A stretch of 64,000 bases of DNA from Phyllobacterium chamaecytisi (GCF_020164455.1 NZ_JAIQWW010000002.1:186001-250000), one strand, 5' to 3'. Shown: positions 18,430 to 27,767, counted from the stretch's first letter. A program made the numbers and translations. Notes: generated by a model from the letters alone, not told the origin.

Positions 18430-19158
18430 TCAATGCCGCAGAATCTTGCTCAGGAAGGCGCGGCTTCGATCGGTCTTGGGATCGGAGAAAAACTCTTCGG
18501 GCGTGCCGGTTTCAACGACGGCGCCGGCATCCATGAAGACGACCCGCTGCGCCACTTTGCGGGCAAAACCCATCTCATGCGTCACCACCATCATGGTCAT
18601 GCCCTCTTCGGCGACGCCGACCATCACGTCCAGTACCTCGCTGATCATCTCGGGATCGAGAGCTGACGTGGGCTCGTCGAAAAGCATGATTTTCGGGCGC
18701 ATGCACAGGCAACGCGCGATGGCAACACGTTGCTGCTGACCACCGGACAGCTCGGAAGGATAAGCATTGAACTTATCGCCGAGGCCGACTTTCGCCAGCA
18801 TCTCGCGGCCCGACGCCTCGGCCTCACCGCGAGCGATTTTTCGCACATGGATCGGTGCAAGCGTGACGTTTTCGAGTGCCGTCTTGTGCGGATAGAGATT
18901 GAAAGCCTGAAAGACGAAGCCGATTTCGGTACGCAGTTCGGTCATGTTGGTGGCGCGGTCGCCGAGACGCTGCCCATCGACGACAAGATCGCCGTCCTTG
19001 ATGGTCTCGAGGCCATTGATGCAGCGGATCAGCGTGCTCTTGCCCGAACCGCTGGGGCCGCACACAACGACGACTTCGCGTGGCTCTACACTGAGCGTGA
19101 TATCTTTGAGAACATGAAGCGCGCCGAACCATTTGTTGACGCCGCGAAACTCGATCAT
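18430..19158 (-). CDS. Polar amino-acid ABC transporter ATP-binding protein
   Basis: 242-residue GlnQ/HisP-type ATPase: Walker [11 protein letters not shown]-loop [11 protein letters not shown], signature [15 protein letters not shown], Walker [15 protein letters not shown], switch VVTHE. The Met at 19158 starts the normal family length (AAGGCAG upstream). It is the last gene of a unit running Lrp - binding protein - permease - permease - ATPase. Confidence 0.95.
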   Translation of the reverse strand: MIEFRGVNKWFGALHVLKDITLSVEPREVVVVCGPSGSGKSTLIRCINGLETIKDGDLVVDGQRLGDRATNMTELRTEIGFVFQAFNLYPHKTALENVTLAPIHVRKIARGEAEASGREMLAKVGLGDKFNAYPSELSGGQQQRVAIARCLCMRPKIMLFDEPTSALDPEMISEVLDVMVGVAEEGMTMMVVTHEMGFARKVAQRVVFMDAGAVVETGTPEEFFSDPKTDRSRAFLSKILRH

Positions 19159-19192
19159 ATCTGGCTGCCTTCGTTGATGGGACGGAAATGCA

Positions 19193-19867
19193 TCACAATT
19201 GCACCTCGCCATGGGCGGCGCTCATGCGTCTCTCCAGACGGCGGGCGAGCAGGATGAGCGGATAGCACACGACAAAATAACCGATGCCGACGATGGCGAA
19301 CACGAGCAACCCATTGGGTACCCGCTGAACCACCAGCCAGCCGACCCGGGTAAGATCTGTCAGGCCGATAGCGGAGACGACCGACGAATCCTTGATGAGA
19401 AGCACATATTGGCCAACAAGCGGCGGCAGGGAGACACGCATCGCTTGCGGCAGCACCACCTGACGCATCCGCTGCCACTGCGACAAGCCGGACGCGAGCG
19501 CCGCCTCGACCTGCCCGGTCGGTACCGAACGGATGCCGGCTGCGACGATCTCGCAAATGAAGCAGGCTGCGAGGTTGGTCAACGCTATGATCCCTGCGGT
19601 GAAGGCGTCGAGCTCAACACCGAGTTCAGGAAGGATAAAAAAGATCAGGAATATCTGTACGAGGAATGGCGTTCCGCGAATGAGGTCGACCCACAATCCG
19701 ATTATAGAATCCAGCAAGCGACTGCCACTCGTGCGCAAGACACCAAGCGCAAAGCCGAGGATGGTGCCGAGCACCAGGCTTATTCCAGACAGGGCAATGG
19801 TCATGCCGAGACCGCGCAATGCCAGTGGATAGCTGCCCATCAGGCTTTGGAGCTGAAACCAGATCAT
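19193..19867 (-). CDS. Polar amino-acid ABC transporter permease (second)
   Basis: 224-residue inner-membrane permease of the HisM/GlnP type. [14 protein letters not shown] and the EAA loop ([11 protein letters not shown]...[12 protein letters not shown]) are present. The ATG at 19867 overlaps the preceding permease stop as ATGA; longer starts lie inside that gene. Forms a heterodimeric channel with the neighbouring permease. Confidence 0.93.
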   Translation of the reverse strand: MIWFQLQSLMGSYPLALRGLGMTIALSGISLVLGTILGFALGVLRTSGSRLLDSIIGLWVDLIRGTPFLVQIFLIFFILPELGVELDAFTAGIIALTNLAACFICEIVAAGIRSVPTGQVEAALASGLSQWQRMRQVVLPQAMRVSLPPLVGQYVLLIKDSSVVSAIGLTDLTRVGWLVVQRVPNGLLVFAIVGIGYFVVCYPLILLARRLERRMSAAHGEVQL

Positions 19868-20541
19868 GTGCGGCTCCCGATCGGGCGCACACCGAGCCAG
19901 CGCGCCGACAAAACCGCCAGGGACTTCAGCCCGTAGTAGAGGACGAGATAGCACGCGGCAGTCGTAAGGAAACCTTCAGCTGGCATGAACCTGTCCGACG
20001 CCAGCAATTGGCCCGCCCGCGTCAGTTCGGCAACGGAAATCAACGACAGTAACGCCGAGTCCTTTACCAGAACGATGGCTTGCCCGAGCAGCGGTGGAAT
20101 GGTTACCCGGATGGCCTGCGGCAGGATCACCAGGCGCATGCGCTGGGAATACGTCATCCCGGACGCAATGCCGGCCTCCACCTGTCCACGCGAAATCGAG
20201 AGAATGCCGGCGCGGATGATCTCGGCGATATAGGCGCCGCTATTCAAAGCCAAAGCGAGAATGCCGACGATGAGTTCTGGCAAGACGACTCCGAGCCGAG
20301 GCAGGCCAAAATATAGGAAATAGAGTTGTGCCAGCAGCGGTGTCGCGCGGATCGCGTCTATGTATATTTTTGCCGGAAGCTGTAAAAGCCGCGAGCGCTG
20401 CAGGTTCATCGCACACAGGATGATGCCAACGGCAAGCGCGCCGGCGAACGAAACAATCGACAGCCACAGCGTCGCAGCAAATCCCTGCCCGAAAAGGGGC
20501 AGATATTCGACGATGGTGCGAAAGCTGAAGTTTTCAAGCAT
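19864..20541 (-). CDS. Polar amino-acid ABC transporter permease (first)
   Basis: 225-residue permease of the same family: DAIRATPLLAQLYFL near residue 65, EAA loop GQVEAGIASGM...LPQAIRVTIPPL near residue 135, and SRxP-like C-terminal tail. It follows the binding-protein gene by 76 bases and is translationally coupled to the second permease through ATGA. Confidence 0.93.
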   Translation of the reverse strand: MLENFSFRTIVEYLPLFGQGFAATLWLSIVSFAGALAVGIILCAMNLQRSRLLQLPAKIYIDAIRATPLLAQLYFLYFGLPRLGVVLPELIVGILALALNSGAYIAEIIRAGILSISRGQVEAGIASGMTYSQRMRLVILPQAIRVTIPPLLGQAIVLVKDSALLSLISVAELTRAGQLLASDRFMPAEGFLTTAACYLVLYYGLKSLAVLSARWLGVRPIGSRT

Positions 20542-20617
20542 GCCGGGAAGCTATCAAAAAGCGGCCGGACGGCATGCGTGGAGCAAATTTCGCTCCACGC
20601 GCGACGCCCAGAACATG

Positions 20618-21409
20618 CTATTGATGGTCTTTCTTCCAGGCTTCAGAATTGACCCAGTAATCCAGGTTCTTCTGCAGACGGCCGTCAAGCGCGACCTGAT
20701 CGAGGAACAGGTTCATCCAGACGAGAAGGTCCTGCTCGTCATAGCGTGTGGCGAATGCCAGCGGCTCTTTCGACAGGACTTCCGGCATGATGGTGAAGCT
20801 TCCAGCCGGATAAGCGGCCTGCTGACCCTTGACCGCCGAGACATCGTTTACGCCGCAATCGGCCTGGCCGTTGTTGACAGCATCGAGCAGGAGCGGACCG
20901 CCGCCCTTGTAGCTCTTGATTTCGGCATCGGGGAAAGTCTCCTTTGCCACTTTTTCGCCCGTTGCTCCAAGGAGCACGGCGATCTTCGTGCCCTTGGCCT
21001 TGCAAGCATCCATGGTGCCGAATTTGCTGTCAGTCTTGGCAAAGACAGCGCTTCCCGTGTACATGAAAGGCTTGGTGAAAGCGACTTTCATCGCCCGTGC
21101 CAGCGTCGGCGTCATGTCTGCGACCAGCAGATCGGCCTTGCCGGAAAGCAGTGCCGGGATCAGACCATCCCAGTCATAATCCTGGAACGTGATTTTTACG
21201 CCCATTTCCTTCGCCATCAGTTCGGCAAGCTCGACCGAGCTTCCCGTGCGCTTGCCAGCCGCATCGACCATGGAGAAGGGCGGGCCCTGCGTCTGAACCG
21301 CGACGCGCAGTTCGCCGCGCTTGGTGATCTCGTCGAGTGTTCCGGCATTTGCTGCGACAGTCATGCCGAGCAGGGCAATCCCTGCGACGAATAGTCGAGT
21401 AACTTTCAT
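20618..21409 (-). CDS. Polar amino-acid ABC transporter binding protein
   Basis: 263-residue periplasmic binding protein (family 3, HisJ/GlnH type). A signal peptide covers about the first 22 residues (ends VAANA). The mature part opens GTLDEITKRGELRVAVQTQGPPFSM, the usual start of this fold, with TGSSVELAELMAKEMGVKI and WDGLIPALLSGKADLLVADM further on. GGAGGACA precedes the start. Ligand unknown; the neighbouring Lrp gene fits an amino acid. Confidence 0.93.
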   Translation of the reverse strand: MKVTRLFVAGIALLGMTVAANAGTLDEITKRGELRVAVQTQGPPFSMVDAAGKRTGSSVELAELMAKEMGVKITFQDYDWDGLIPALLSGKADLLVADMTPTLARAMKVAFTKPFMYTGSAVFAKTDSKFGTMDACKAKGTKIAVLLGATGEKVAKETFPDAEIKSYKGGGPLLLDAVNNGQADCGVNDVSAVKGQQAAYPAGSFTIMPEVLSKEPLAFATRYDEQDLLVWMNLFLDQVALDGRLQKNLDYWVNSEAWKKDHQ

Positions 21410-21452
21410 TCTTGTGTCCTCCGTTGGTATTCCCCGCCCTTTATTGGGCTCT

Positions 21453-21959
21453 TTAATTCGTTTTTGGTGCCATTGCCGGATCAGTCCAGCATCCCTCCGG
21501 CAAGCTCACCCATTTGTTGCACGATGCCATGACCACAAAGGTCTCGCTTCGTACGATCTCTCCGAGGTCGCCGACCCCGGGTATCAACTCGCTGGTAACC
21601 CGGTAAAGATCGGCAATGTCGCCTGCGATGACCACATCGACGATGATGTCGAACCGTCCGGTTACGACACATGCCGACGTGACGAAGGGGAGCGCTGCAA
21701 TCCGTTCCGCGATCTCGCGTACGCGGCCGCGCCCCTGTGTATTGACACCGACGATGGCCGAGATCAGCTCGGGACGTTCCGTCAGGTTGAGCAGTCCGAC
21801 GATCTTCAGGAGGTTTCGATCCAGCAAGTTGCGAAGGCGGGTGCGTACCGTTGGCACGGACATCGCCATCGTTTCAGCAAGACGCGTCAACCCAGGCTGC
21901 GCATCCTGCGAAAGCTGTTTGACAAGCCGCCTATCCGTCTGATCCAGATGTTCCCGCAA
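21453..21959 (-). CDS. Lrp/AsnC-family regulator
   Basis: 168-residue regulator with the N-terminal helix-turn-helix (LDQTDRRLVKQLSQDAQPGLTRLAE, then SVPTVRTRLRNLLD) and the RAM ligand domain (AIVGVNTQGRGRVREIAERIAALPFV, SACVVTGRFDIIVDVV). It is the first gene of the amino-acid importer unit (43-base gap), so it probably senses the imported amino acid and controls its uptake. The C-terminal 20 residues extend past the normal domain. Confidence 0.92.
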   Translation of the reverse strand: MREHLDQTDRRLVKQLSQDAQPGLTRLAETMAMSVPTVRTRLRNLLDRNLLKIVGLLNLTERPELISAIVGVNTQGRGRVREIAERIAALPFVTSACVVTGRFDIIVDVVIAGDIADLYRVTSELIPGVGDLGEIVRSETFVVMASCNKWVSLPEGCWTDPAMAPKTN

Positions 21960-22056
21960 GCGGCTAGACTTTCACAAAAGAGAAAATACAGCGATAATTT
22001 TTACCGATATGGAATATCCTATGCGGTACTTTTGCAGAACACAAGGGTTTTGAAAC

Positions 22057-23223
22057 TCAAACAAATGGCTTTGCCGGGTCGAACTTGCGAGGAAGCAGTC
22101 TTTCCAGATAGGCTCGGCCTTGCGTTGAGATCTGGTTTGTATCGGGCAGCATGAAATCATCCGGCAGATGCTTCGTCTTTCCGGCGACATTGGCGAGCGG
22201 TATTAGTTGCGGACTGGTTTTTCCATTTTCATACTGCAAGGCAACTGATCCACCCCCGCGGGCCGCAGCTTCCACCGCAAAAACACCGGCTTCAAAAGCT
22301 TCGCGCGCGTCCGTCTCGTTGATGGTTGCGATATTGCCACGCGGCAAATAGCCGAATGTATCGACGCGAGCCCGAGCCCCGGGCAGCCCGGTTCGGATCA
22401 ACTCCTCGATTGTCATTCCGAGATCGCCACCCGAAAGGCGCACGTTCCCATGTGCATCGCGCTCGAGCCGGTCGGGTAGAACGAGGTTTTCGACGACCGA
22501 TCGTCCATCTTCGGCCGTCACACCCTCTGACATTGCCACGATGCAGCGTCCATGGCGCGAGGTGGCTTCGCGCACGTCGTCGATGAATCGTTCCGGCGAG
22601 AACGCCCGCTCGGGCACGTAGAGAAGATGCGGTCCACTCTCTTCGTCAAGCTGCCATGCGGCGGCTGCCGTGGTGAGAAAACCAGCATGACGGCCCATGA
22701 CGATGCCGACATAGATTCCCGGCAAGGCGCGAAAATCGAGATCGACGCTCAAAAAGGCCCCTGCAACCAACTCGGCTGCGGAGATGAATCCGGGCGTATG
22801 GTCGTTTTCGACAAGGTCATTGTCTATCGTCTTCGGGGCGTGGACAAAAGCGATGTCCTTGCCGGCGGCGTCGGCCAGAATTTGCTGCGTACCGGCCGTA
22901 TCATTACCGCCGATATAAATGAACGCGGTCGCGCCGGCCTTATGGAGGCCTTTGAGGATGACCTCGCAGTAGGCGGCGTCAGGTTTGTCGCGCGTACTTC
23001 CCAAGGCTGCGCTCGGCGTTGCGGCGATTCGGCGGAGGTCCTGTTCGCTCAAAGCGGAAAGATCGACGAAATTCCCGTCGCGTATACCGCGCACGCCATG
23101 TAGCGCGCCAAGAACGCGTGCATCCTTGTGACGCTTGCGGATCTCGATCGCGGCGCCTGCCAGTGTCTGGTTTATAACGGCAGTCGGCCCGCCGCCCTGC
23201 GCAATTACGAACGTCTCGGTCAT
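22057..23223 (-). CDS. 6-phosphofructokinase, PPi-dependent type
   Basis: 388-residue phosphofructokinase that makes fructose 1,6-bisphosphate in the cytoplasm. The N-terminal GGGPTAVINQTL, the IGGNDTAGT loop, APKTIDNDL and MGRHAGFL blocks identify the family. Two positions indicate pyrophosphate rather than ATP as donor: Asp where ATP enzymes have Gly (GGND versus GGDG) and Lys in PKTIDND (ATP enzymes have PGTIDND). This is family knowledge applied to residues that can be read here. Start at 23223 gives the proper N-terminus. Divergent from cspA. Confidence 0.93.
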   Translation of the reverse strand: MTETFVIAQGGGPTAVINQTLAGAAIEIRKRHKDARVLGALHGVRGIRDGNFVDLSALSEQDLRRIAATPSAALGSTRDKPDAAYCEVILKGLHKAGATAFIYIGGNDTAGTQQILADAAGKDIAFVHAPKTIDNDLVENDHTPGFISAAELVAGAFLSVDLDFRALPGIYVGIVMGRHAGFLTTAAAAWQLDEESGPHLLYVPERAFSPERFIDDVREATSRHGRCIVAMSEGVTAEDGRSVVENLVLPDRLERDAHGNVRLSGGDLGMTIEELIRTGLPGARARVDTFGYLPRGNIATINETDAREAFEAGVFAVEAAARGGGSVALQYENGKTSPQLIPLANVAGKTKHLPDDFMLPDTNQISTQGRAYLERLLPRKFDPAKPFV

Positions 23224-23501
23224 ATCAATTCTTTCGGTTTGCGTGTTTCCGGAAGCCAGATGGCCGGGTTGGACCGGATGATAACAATATTTGGCCGCAT
23301 GCGTAAATTTTCTCACCTAAATTGTTTTGCGTGAAGCGAGTTGAAACAATTCGAATTCAATTCTATAAAAGCTGCGTTGAATTTTTGATTGTCGAAGTTT
23401 TTCGCGTGCAAGCGCTTCTACCTTCTCCTTCAAAACTCGATAGAAACGGTTATCGTGCATGTGTACGATATCCAGGTTGAAGTTGGCAGGGAGGGCTTAA
23501 T
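23224..23501. promoter_or_regulatory. Divergent PFK / cold-shock leader region
   Basis: 278 bases between the phosphofructokinase and cold-shock genes. The part near 23335-23400 is A/T-rich (TTCTATAAAAG) and fits a promoter for the cold-shock gene, leaving a 100-base leader. A small hairpin TATCGT-N8-ACGATA lies at 23451-23470 in that leader; cold-shock mRNAs often have structured leaders that open at low temperature. Confidence 0.4.
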
Positions 23502-23711
23502 ATGGCCACAGGCACAGTTAAATGGTTCAATTCCACAAAAGGTTTTGGTTTTATTCAACCTGAGGACGGCGGCGCGGATGTGTTCGTGCATATCTCTGCT
23601 GTTGAGCGCGCCGGATTGCGCAGCCTCAATGATGGCCAGAAGATCAATTACGAGCTGGTGCGCGACAAGAAGTCGGGCAAGATGTCAGCCGATCAATTGA
23701 GCGCTGCCTGA
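23502..23711 (+). CDS. cspA: Cold-shock protein, CspA family
   Basis: 69-residue single cold-shock domain. The RNA-binding motifs RNP1 (KGFGFIQ) and RNP2 (VFVHIS) are intact, and the protein opens with TGTVKWFN as usual. It is a nucleic-acid chaperone. GGGAGGG precedes the ATG. A strong hairpin at 23773-23798 ends the unit. Alphaproteobacteria have several paralogues, so the symbol is generic. Confidence 0.95.
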   Translation: MATGTVKWFNSTKGFGFIQPEDGGADVFVHISAVERAGLRSLNDGQKINYELVRDKKSGKMSADQLSAA

Positions 23712-23772
23712 TCAGCGTTCAGTTTGTGGTCGCCAAGAGGGTGACCATGGCGTAAACTGAAATATATGACGG

Positions 23773-23798
23773 AGGCCAGGCCGATGCCTGGCCTTTTC
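23773..23798 (+). terminator. Rho-independent terminator after cspA
   Basis: A perfect 9-bp stem AGGCCAGGC / GCCTGGCCT with a CGAT loop, followed by TTTTC. It lies 62 bases after the cspA stop and before the next gene on the same strand. Confidence 0.8.
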
Positions 23799-23860
23799 AA
23801 TGGAATTGACGTCGCGAGCGCAAGCAGCTCGCTCAATATACGAACAAGGATGACCACCGG

Positions 23861-24223
23861 TTGAAAAATCTCAAAGAATTGGCTGAGCGCCGCACTGCTG
23901 CAGCCGAGGCGAAGAAACTGCTTCTCAAGAAGTTCGATAGTGCACCCAAGCCGACTGATCCCGAGATGCAGGCAAAACGAGCCGAGCGGGAGGCAATCGC
24001 AGCGGCGCGTGAAGCGCGGCGTGCGGAAAAAGAGCGGTTGGCGCAAGAAGAACTGGCCCGCAAGCAGGCAGAAGCCGATGCGCTGGCCGAGGCCGCCTTG
24101 GCCGAAGCGGAAGCCGCCAAGGTCGAAGCAAACAGACATGTCGCACGTGTCCTTGCCGATGAAGCTGAGCGCAAGGCGGAACGCGACCGGCGTTATGCTG
24201 CCCGCAAGGCGAAGCAACGCTGA
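23861..24223 (+). CDS. Highly charged coiled-coil protein, DUF6481-like
   Basis: 120-residue protein almost wholly made of Ala, Glu, Lys and Arg, predicted as one long helix or coiled coil (repeats of the kind EAIAAAREARRAEKERLAQEELARKQAEA). It resembles the small DUF6481 proteins often found beside cold-shock genes in Rhizobiales; that match is from memory, not a search. No ATG exists in the frame; the start is a TTG at 23861 with AAGGA ten bases upstream. Function unknown; an RNA- or membrane-associated role is possible. Confidence 0.75.
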   Translation: MKNLKELAERRTAAAEAKKLLLKKFDSAPKPTDPEMQAKRAEREAIAAAREARRAEKERLAQEELARKQAEADALAEAALAEAEAAKVEANRHVARVLADEAERKAERDRRYAARKAKQR

Positions 24224-24313
24224 GACGCGACTACTTTTCACCAAGTTCCCTGGCCGTTTGCTCCCCAATTTCGCGCGATTGACAACAGCCGCCGGAAAAC
24301 AGGATTATCTCGT

Positions 24314-26227
24314 ATGCCGAGGACTTACAGCAGTGGCGGACGGGTTCCGCGAGGGGCACCCGGGCGAGCCCTGGGAGGGCCGCCCTTGCCAGAGGTCCAT
24401 ACCCTCCGGGAACGTTTCGGGGCTCTGAAGAACCTTTGGCCATTCCTGTTGATGGTATGGCGGACAAGTCCGCAGCTGACTGCGGCATCGCTCGTCCTGC
24501 GTCTGGGCCGGGCGCTCCTGCCCGTTATAACGCTGTTCGTCGGCAAGCTCATCATCGACGATGTGGTCTTGCTGGTGCAAACGCCGAACAAGCCGGAAAC
24601 TCTGTCGCAGTGGCTGAACAGCGGCCTCCTGAACTGGCTGGGCCTGCTGCTTCTTGCCGAATTCGCGCTGGCGGTTCTGTCGGATATTCTTGGGCGGGTC
24701 GTATCCCTGATCGACAGCCTGCTATCGGAGCGCGTGTCCAATAGCTCAAGCGTTCGCCTGATGCAGCATGCGGCAACGCTTGATCTGGAGGATTTCGAGG
24801 ACGCCGAGTTTCAGGATCAGCTCGAGCGAGCCCGTCGCCAGTCGAGCGGGCGCATGACGCTGATGGGGCAATTGCTCAGCCAGGCACAGGACATGGTGAC
24901 GGTTGCGAGCTTTGCCGCCGGGCTGATCGTCTATGCACCCTGGCTCATCGTCCTGTTGTTTCTGGCTCTGGTTCCGGCCTTTCTGGGCGAGGCGCACTTC
25001 AACGCCCAAAGCTATTCGCTCGATTTTGTCCGCACGCCGGAGCGGCGCGAACTCGATTATGTGCGGCAGACCGCAGCCAGCGTCGAGACCGCCAAGGAAG
25101 TCAAGATCTTCGGGCTGCACAGTTTCCTGATAGACCGCTACGTGCGTCTCGCCACCGATTTCTATGCTGCCAATCGCATACTCGCGCTGCGCCGTGCCAG
25201 CTGGGGCGGTCTCTTCACCGCGATGGGTACTGTCGGCTACTATCTTGCCTACGCCTATATCGTCCTGCGCACGCTGGGCGGCGAGTTTTCCATCGGCGAT
25301 CTGACCTTCCTCGCCGGCTCGTTCCGGCGCCTGCGCACCCTGCTCGAAGGGCTTCTGACAAGCTTTTCAAGTACGGCGGGACAAGCGCTCTATCTTGATG
25401 ATCTGTTCGCCTTCTTCGAGGTCAAACCGGAAATCCTCTCGCCGGAAAATCCACGTCCTTTCCCGCATCCGATCCGTCAGGGCTTCGTGTTCGACGATGT
25501 CGGGTTCATCTATCCCGGCGCGGAGCGCTGGGCCGTCCGCCACCTCAGCTTCACCCTGCATGCGGGCGAAGTGGTGGCGCTTGTCGGTGAAAATGGCGCT
25601 GGCAAGACGACCCTGGTGAAGCTTCTGACCCGCCTCTACGACCCGGATGAAGGCCGGATCCTGCTCGATGGCCATGATCTGCGCGAATATGATCTTGAGG
25701 CGCTACGGGGCAATATGGGTGTGATCTTCCAGGATTTCGTGCGCTACAATCTCAGTGCTTCCGATAATATTGCGGTTGGCAGGATCGCTTACCGGGACGA
25801 TCATCCCCGCATCGCGCAAGCGGCGTCGCGCAGCCAGGCTGATGGTGTCATCGCCAAGCTTCCCGGTCAGTACGAGCAGATGATCGGCAAGCGTTTCAAG
25901 AACGGCGTTGAGCTATCGGGCGGCGAGTGGCAGAAAATTGCCATCGCCAGAGCCTATATGCGCGAGGCCGAGGTACTGATCCTCGATGAGCCGACAGCAG
26001 CGCTCGACGCCCGCTCCGAGTTCGAGGTGTTCCGGCGTTTCAAGGAGCTCAGCGAAGGCAAGACGGCGATTCTCATCTCGCACCGTTTCTCCAGTGTGCG
26101 CATGGCCGACCGTATTCTCGTTCTCGCTGATGGCAAGGTCGAAGCTGCCGGCACGCATGAGGAACTTGTCGCGCAGGCCGGGCGCTATGCCGAGCTTTTC
26201 GAGTTGCAGGCCGCAGGGTACCGTTAG
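24314..26227 (+). CDS. ABC exporter half-transporter (membrane + ATPase fusion)
   Basis: 637 residues: membrane domain with about five or six hydrophobic segments (about residues 40-330) followed by an ATPase domain. Walker A is GENGAGKTT, Q-loop VIFQDFV, signature LSGGEWQKIAIARA, Walker B VLILDEPTAALDAR, switch LISHRFS. Works as a homodimer or with a partner. The N-terminal 35 residues (GRVPRGAPGRALGGPP) are basic and look disordered. Similar to the lipid/peptide/multidrug exporters of the MsbA/LapB-like group; substrate unknown. Stop lies 3 bases from the convergent hypothetical gene. Confidence 0.9.
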   Translation: MPRTYSSGGRVPRGAPGRALGGPPLPEVHTLRERFGALKNLWPFLLMVWRTSPQLTAASLVLRLGRALLPVITLFVGKLIIDDVVLLVQTPNKPETLSQWLNSGLLNWLGLLLLAEFALAVLSDILGRVVSLIDSLLSERVSNSSSVRLMQHAATLDLEDFEDAEFQDQLERARRQSSGRMTLMGQLLSQAQDMVTVASFAAGLIVYAPWLIVLLFLALVPAFLGEAHFNAQSYSLDFVRTPERRELDYVRQTAASVETAKEVKIFGLHSFLIDRYVRLATDFYAANRILALRRASWGGLFTAMGTVGYYLAYAYIVLRTLGGEFSIGDLTFLAGSFRRLRTLLEGLLTSFSSTAGQALYLDDLFAFFEVKPEILSPENPRPFPHPIRQGFVFDDVGFIYPGAERWAVRHLSFTLHAGEVVALVGENGAGKTTLVKLLTRLYDPDEGRILLDGHDLREYDLEALRGNMGVIFQDFVRYNLSASDNIAVGRIAYRDDHPRIAQAASRSQADGVIAKLPGQYEQMIGKRFKNGVELSGGEWQKIAIARAYMREAEVLILDEPTAALDARSEFEVFRRFKELSEGKTAILISHRFSSVRMADRILVLADGKVEAAGTHEELVAQAGRYAELFELQAAGYR

Positions 26228-26230
26228 CCT

Positions 26231-26671
26231 CTAAACGCGCTGCAGCAAGCCTGCGCTGTTTTCCCTGGAGACCATGCTGTACCACCCTGGGACGTAGCTG
26301 TCCGTATGGGAGCACGCCCGGGCAATGCCTGGATGTTCTTTCGCCCATTTTCTCAAAGCGATCCAGGCGGGACTTTCCGTGAATGACCGCGGACGGATCC
26401 TTCCCGAAATCGGGATACCGAATTCCCGGGCGACAATTTCGATGTCTTCATCGGAAAAGCGCGGCAGCAGGATATGCGGTTCAGTATATTTGCAGATCGC
26501 ATAATAGGTTCTGCCGGTACCTTTGGAGATCGAAAGCGCCGCGCCCAAGGGTACACCGCGACCATAGGTGCGGTTCTCAAGCATTTTCAGACACGGACCC
26601 TCAGCAGAAATGGATCCTGTGAAGATACGGCCGCAAATTTCCACTCTATGAAATTCATGTCTGTCGGGCAT
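26231..26671 (-). CDS. Hypothetical protein (146 aa)
   Basis: I do not recognise it. GGGGGAA lies seven bases before the ATG at 26671, and the frame is free of stops over 146 codons, so it is probably a real gene. It has two Cys (ICGR, GPCLKM) near the N-terminus and one at ARACSH, a patch YYAICKYTEPHILLPRFS, and a C-terminal WIALRKWAKEHP. No signal peptide or membrane segment. It faces the ABC exporter gene. Confidence 0.6.
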   Translation of the reverse strand: MPDRHEFHRVEICGRIFTGSISAEGPCLKMLENRTYGRGVPLGAALSISKGTGRTYYAICKYTEPHILLPRFSDEDIEIVAREFGIPISGRIRPRSFTESPAWIALRKWAKEHPGIARACSHTDSYVPGWYSMVSRENSAGLLQRV

Positions 26672-26863
26672 GCTGTTCCCCCATGATTAACCATGACGCA
26701 GGCACGCTTGACAACTTGGCGAATCATACACGAATCCGGGCATTTAACCAGCATGAGGTCGTCCTTCACGCAGTGTCGGGCACGTTTCGGCGGACGGTTG
26801 TCACATTTTTGAATCATACTGTGTTAAATATCTGGCCTTCAATCAGAACAAGGAGATCCCGCC

Positions 26864-27361
26864 GTGAATGATAAAGTCTTCCACGTCCTGTTTCTCTCGC
26901 ATCGCAATTCTGCAAGGAGCATGATGGCCGAGGCGATTCTCAATCGCATCGGAAAGCCCCACTTCGTAGCCTATAGCGCCGGCACGGAGCCCGGGGAGGC
27001 GATTGATCCTGAAACGAAGGAATTGCTTGAGCAGACCGGCTTTACGGTGGATGGCCTGCATCCCAAGCATTATCGCGAGTTCGGCCTTGAAGGTGCGCGT
27101 GACCTCGATTTTGTCTTCACATTGAATGATCAAGCCGCAGGAGAGCCCATGCCTGAATGGCCGGGCGTCCCGGTCACGGCCCATTGGGAGTCGTCCGATC
27201 CTGTCCAGGCTACCGGTGAGCCGTGGGAGCGCAAGCAGGCATTTTCCCGCACGATGATGGAACTTGATCGCCGGTTGAAGATTTTCGTCAACCTTCCGCT
27301 CAAATCGCTCGATCGCATGAGCATCCAGCATCACGTCGATGAAATCGGCAAGTCGACATAA
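26864..27361 (+). CDS. LMW phosphatase / ArsC-like protein lacking the catalytic Cys
   Basis: 165-residue protein with the low-molecular-weight phosphotyrosine phosphatase / thioredoxin-type arsenate reductase fold. In the family the first loop is C-x5-R-S (as in FLCTGNSARS); here it reads FLSHRNSARSMMAEAIL, with Ser (codon TCG) in place of the nucleophilic Cys. The rest of the loop, the following helix and the SDP acid motif (ESSDPVQ) are kept. It is therefore unlikely to be a normal phosphatase or arsenate reductase and may be a binding or regulatory protein. No ars genes adjoin it. Confidence 0.85.
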   Translation: MNDKVFHVLFLSHRNSARSMMAEAILNRIGKPHFVAYSAGTEPGEAIDPETKELLEQTGFTVDGLHPKHYREFGLEGARDLDFVFTLNDQAAGEPMPEWPGVPVTAHWESSDPVQATGEPWERKQAFSRTMMELDRRLKIFVNLPLKSLDRMSIQHHVDEIGKST

Positions 27362-27481
27362 CTAACCACAATGTGACTTGCGGAAAGCTGCCGCCGCTTT
27401 TGCGCCATGAATTTTTCATCCGTCTGACATGGCCGCCCATTATCTTTCGGGTACGCGAATCAAACCTGATCGGTAAAGCAC

Positions 27482-27757
27482 ATGAACACAGCAAATCGCT
27501 GGACGCCGCACTGGGCGATCCACCCTGGCGAGCATTTGCGTCAGTGCATCGAATGCAACGGTCTTTCGACCGAAGACTTTGCGCGGCGCGTCGAGATGCC
27601 CGTGGCAATCATCGACGCCATCATTGCCGGCCAGCATCCGATTACGCTGGACATTGCGACACGCATCGACAGAACGCTTGGCATCATGCCCGAGCTCTGG
27701 TTTGTGCTTCAGTCCAGATGGCTGCGCTATCAGGAAACATTTCAGGCTTCGGCGTAG
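27482..27757 (+). CDS. HigA-like antitoxin / XRE regulator without a toxin partner
   Basis: 91-residue helix-turn-helix protein of the HigA (VapI) family: IHPGEHLRQCIECNGLSTEDFARRV, then a recognition helix region MPVAIIDAIIAGQHPIT and the family ending ELWFVLQSRW. Normal systems have a HigB toxin directly before it; the 120 bases upstream are too short for one and the gene after it is on the other strand. It is either an orphan antitoxin or a free-standing regulator. Confidence 0.8.
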   Translation: MNTANRWTPHWAIHPGEHLRQCIECNGLSTEDFARRVEMPVAIIDAIIAGQHPITLDIATRIDRTLGIMPELWFVLQSRWLRYQETFQASA

Positions 27758-27767
27758 CCTTGCTCCG

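Noticed and set aside
23350-23500. An RNA-thermometer or riboswitch in the cold-shock leader
   Set aside because: Only one 6-bp hairpin is visible; that is not enough to claim a class.
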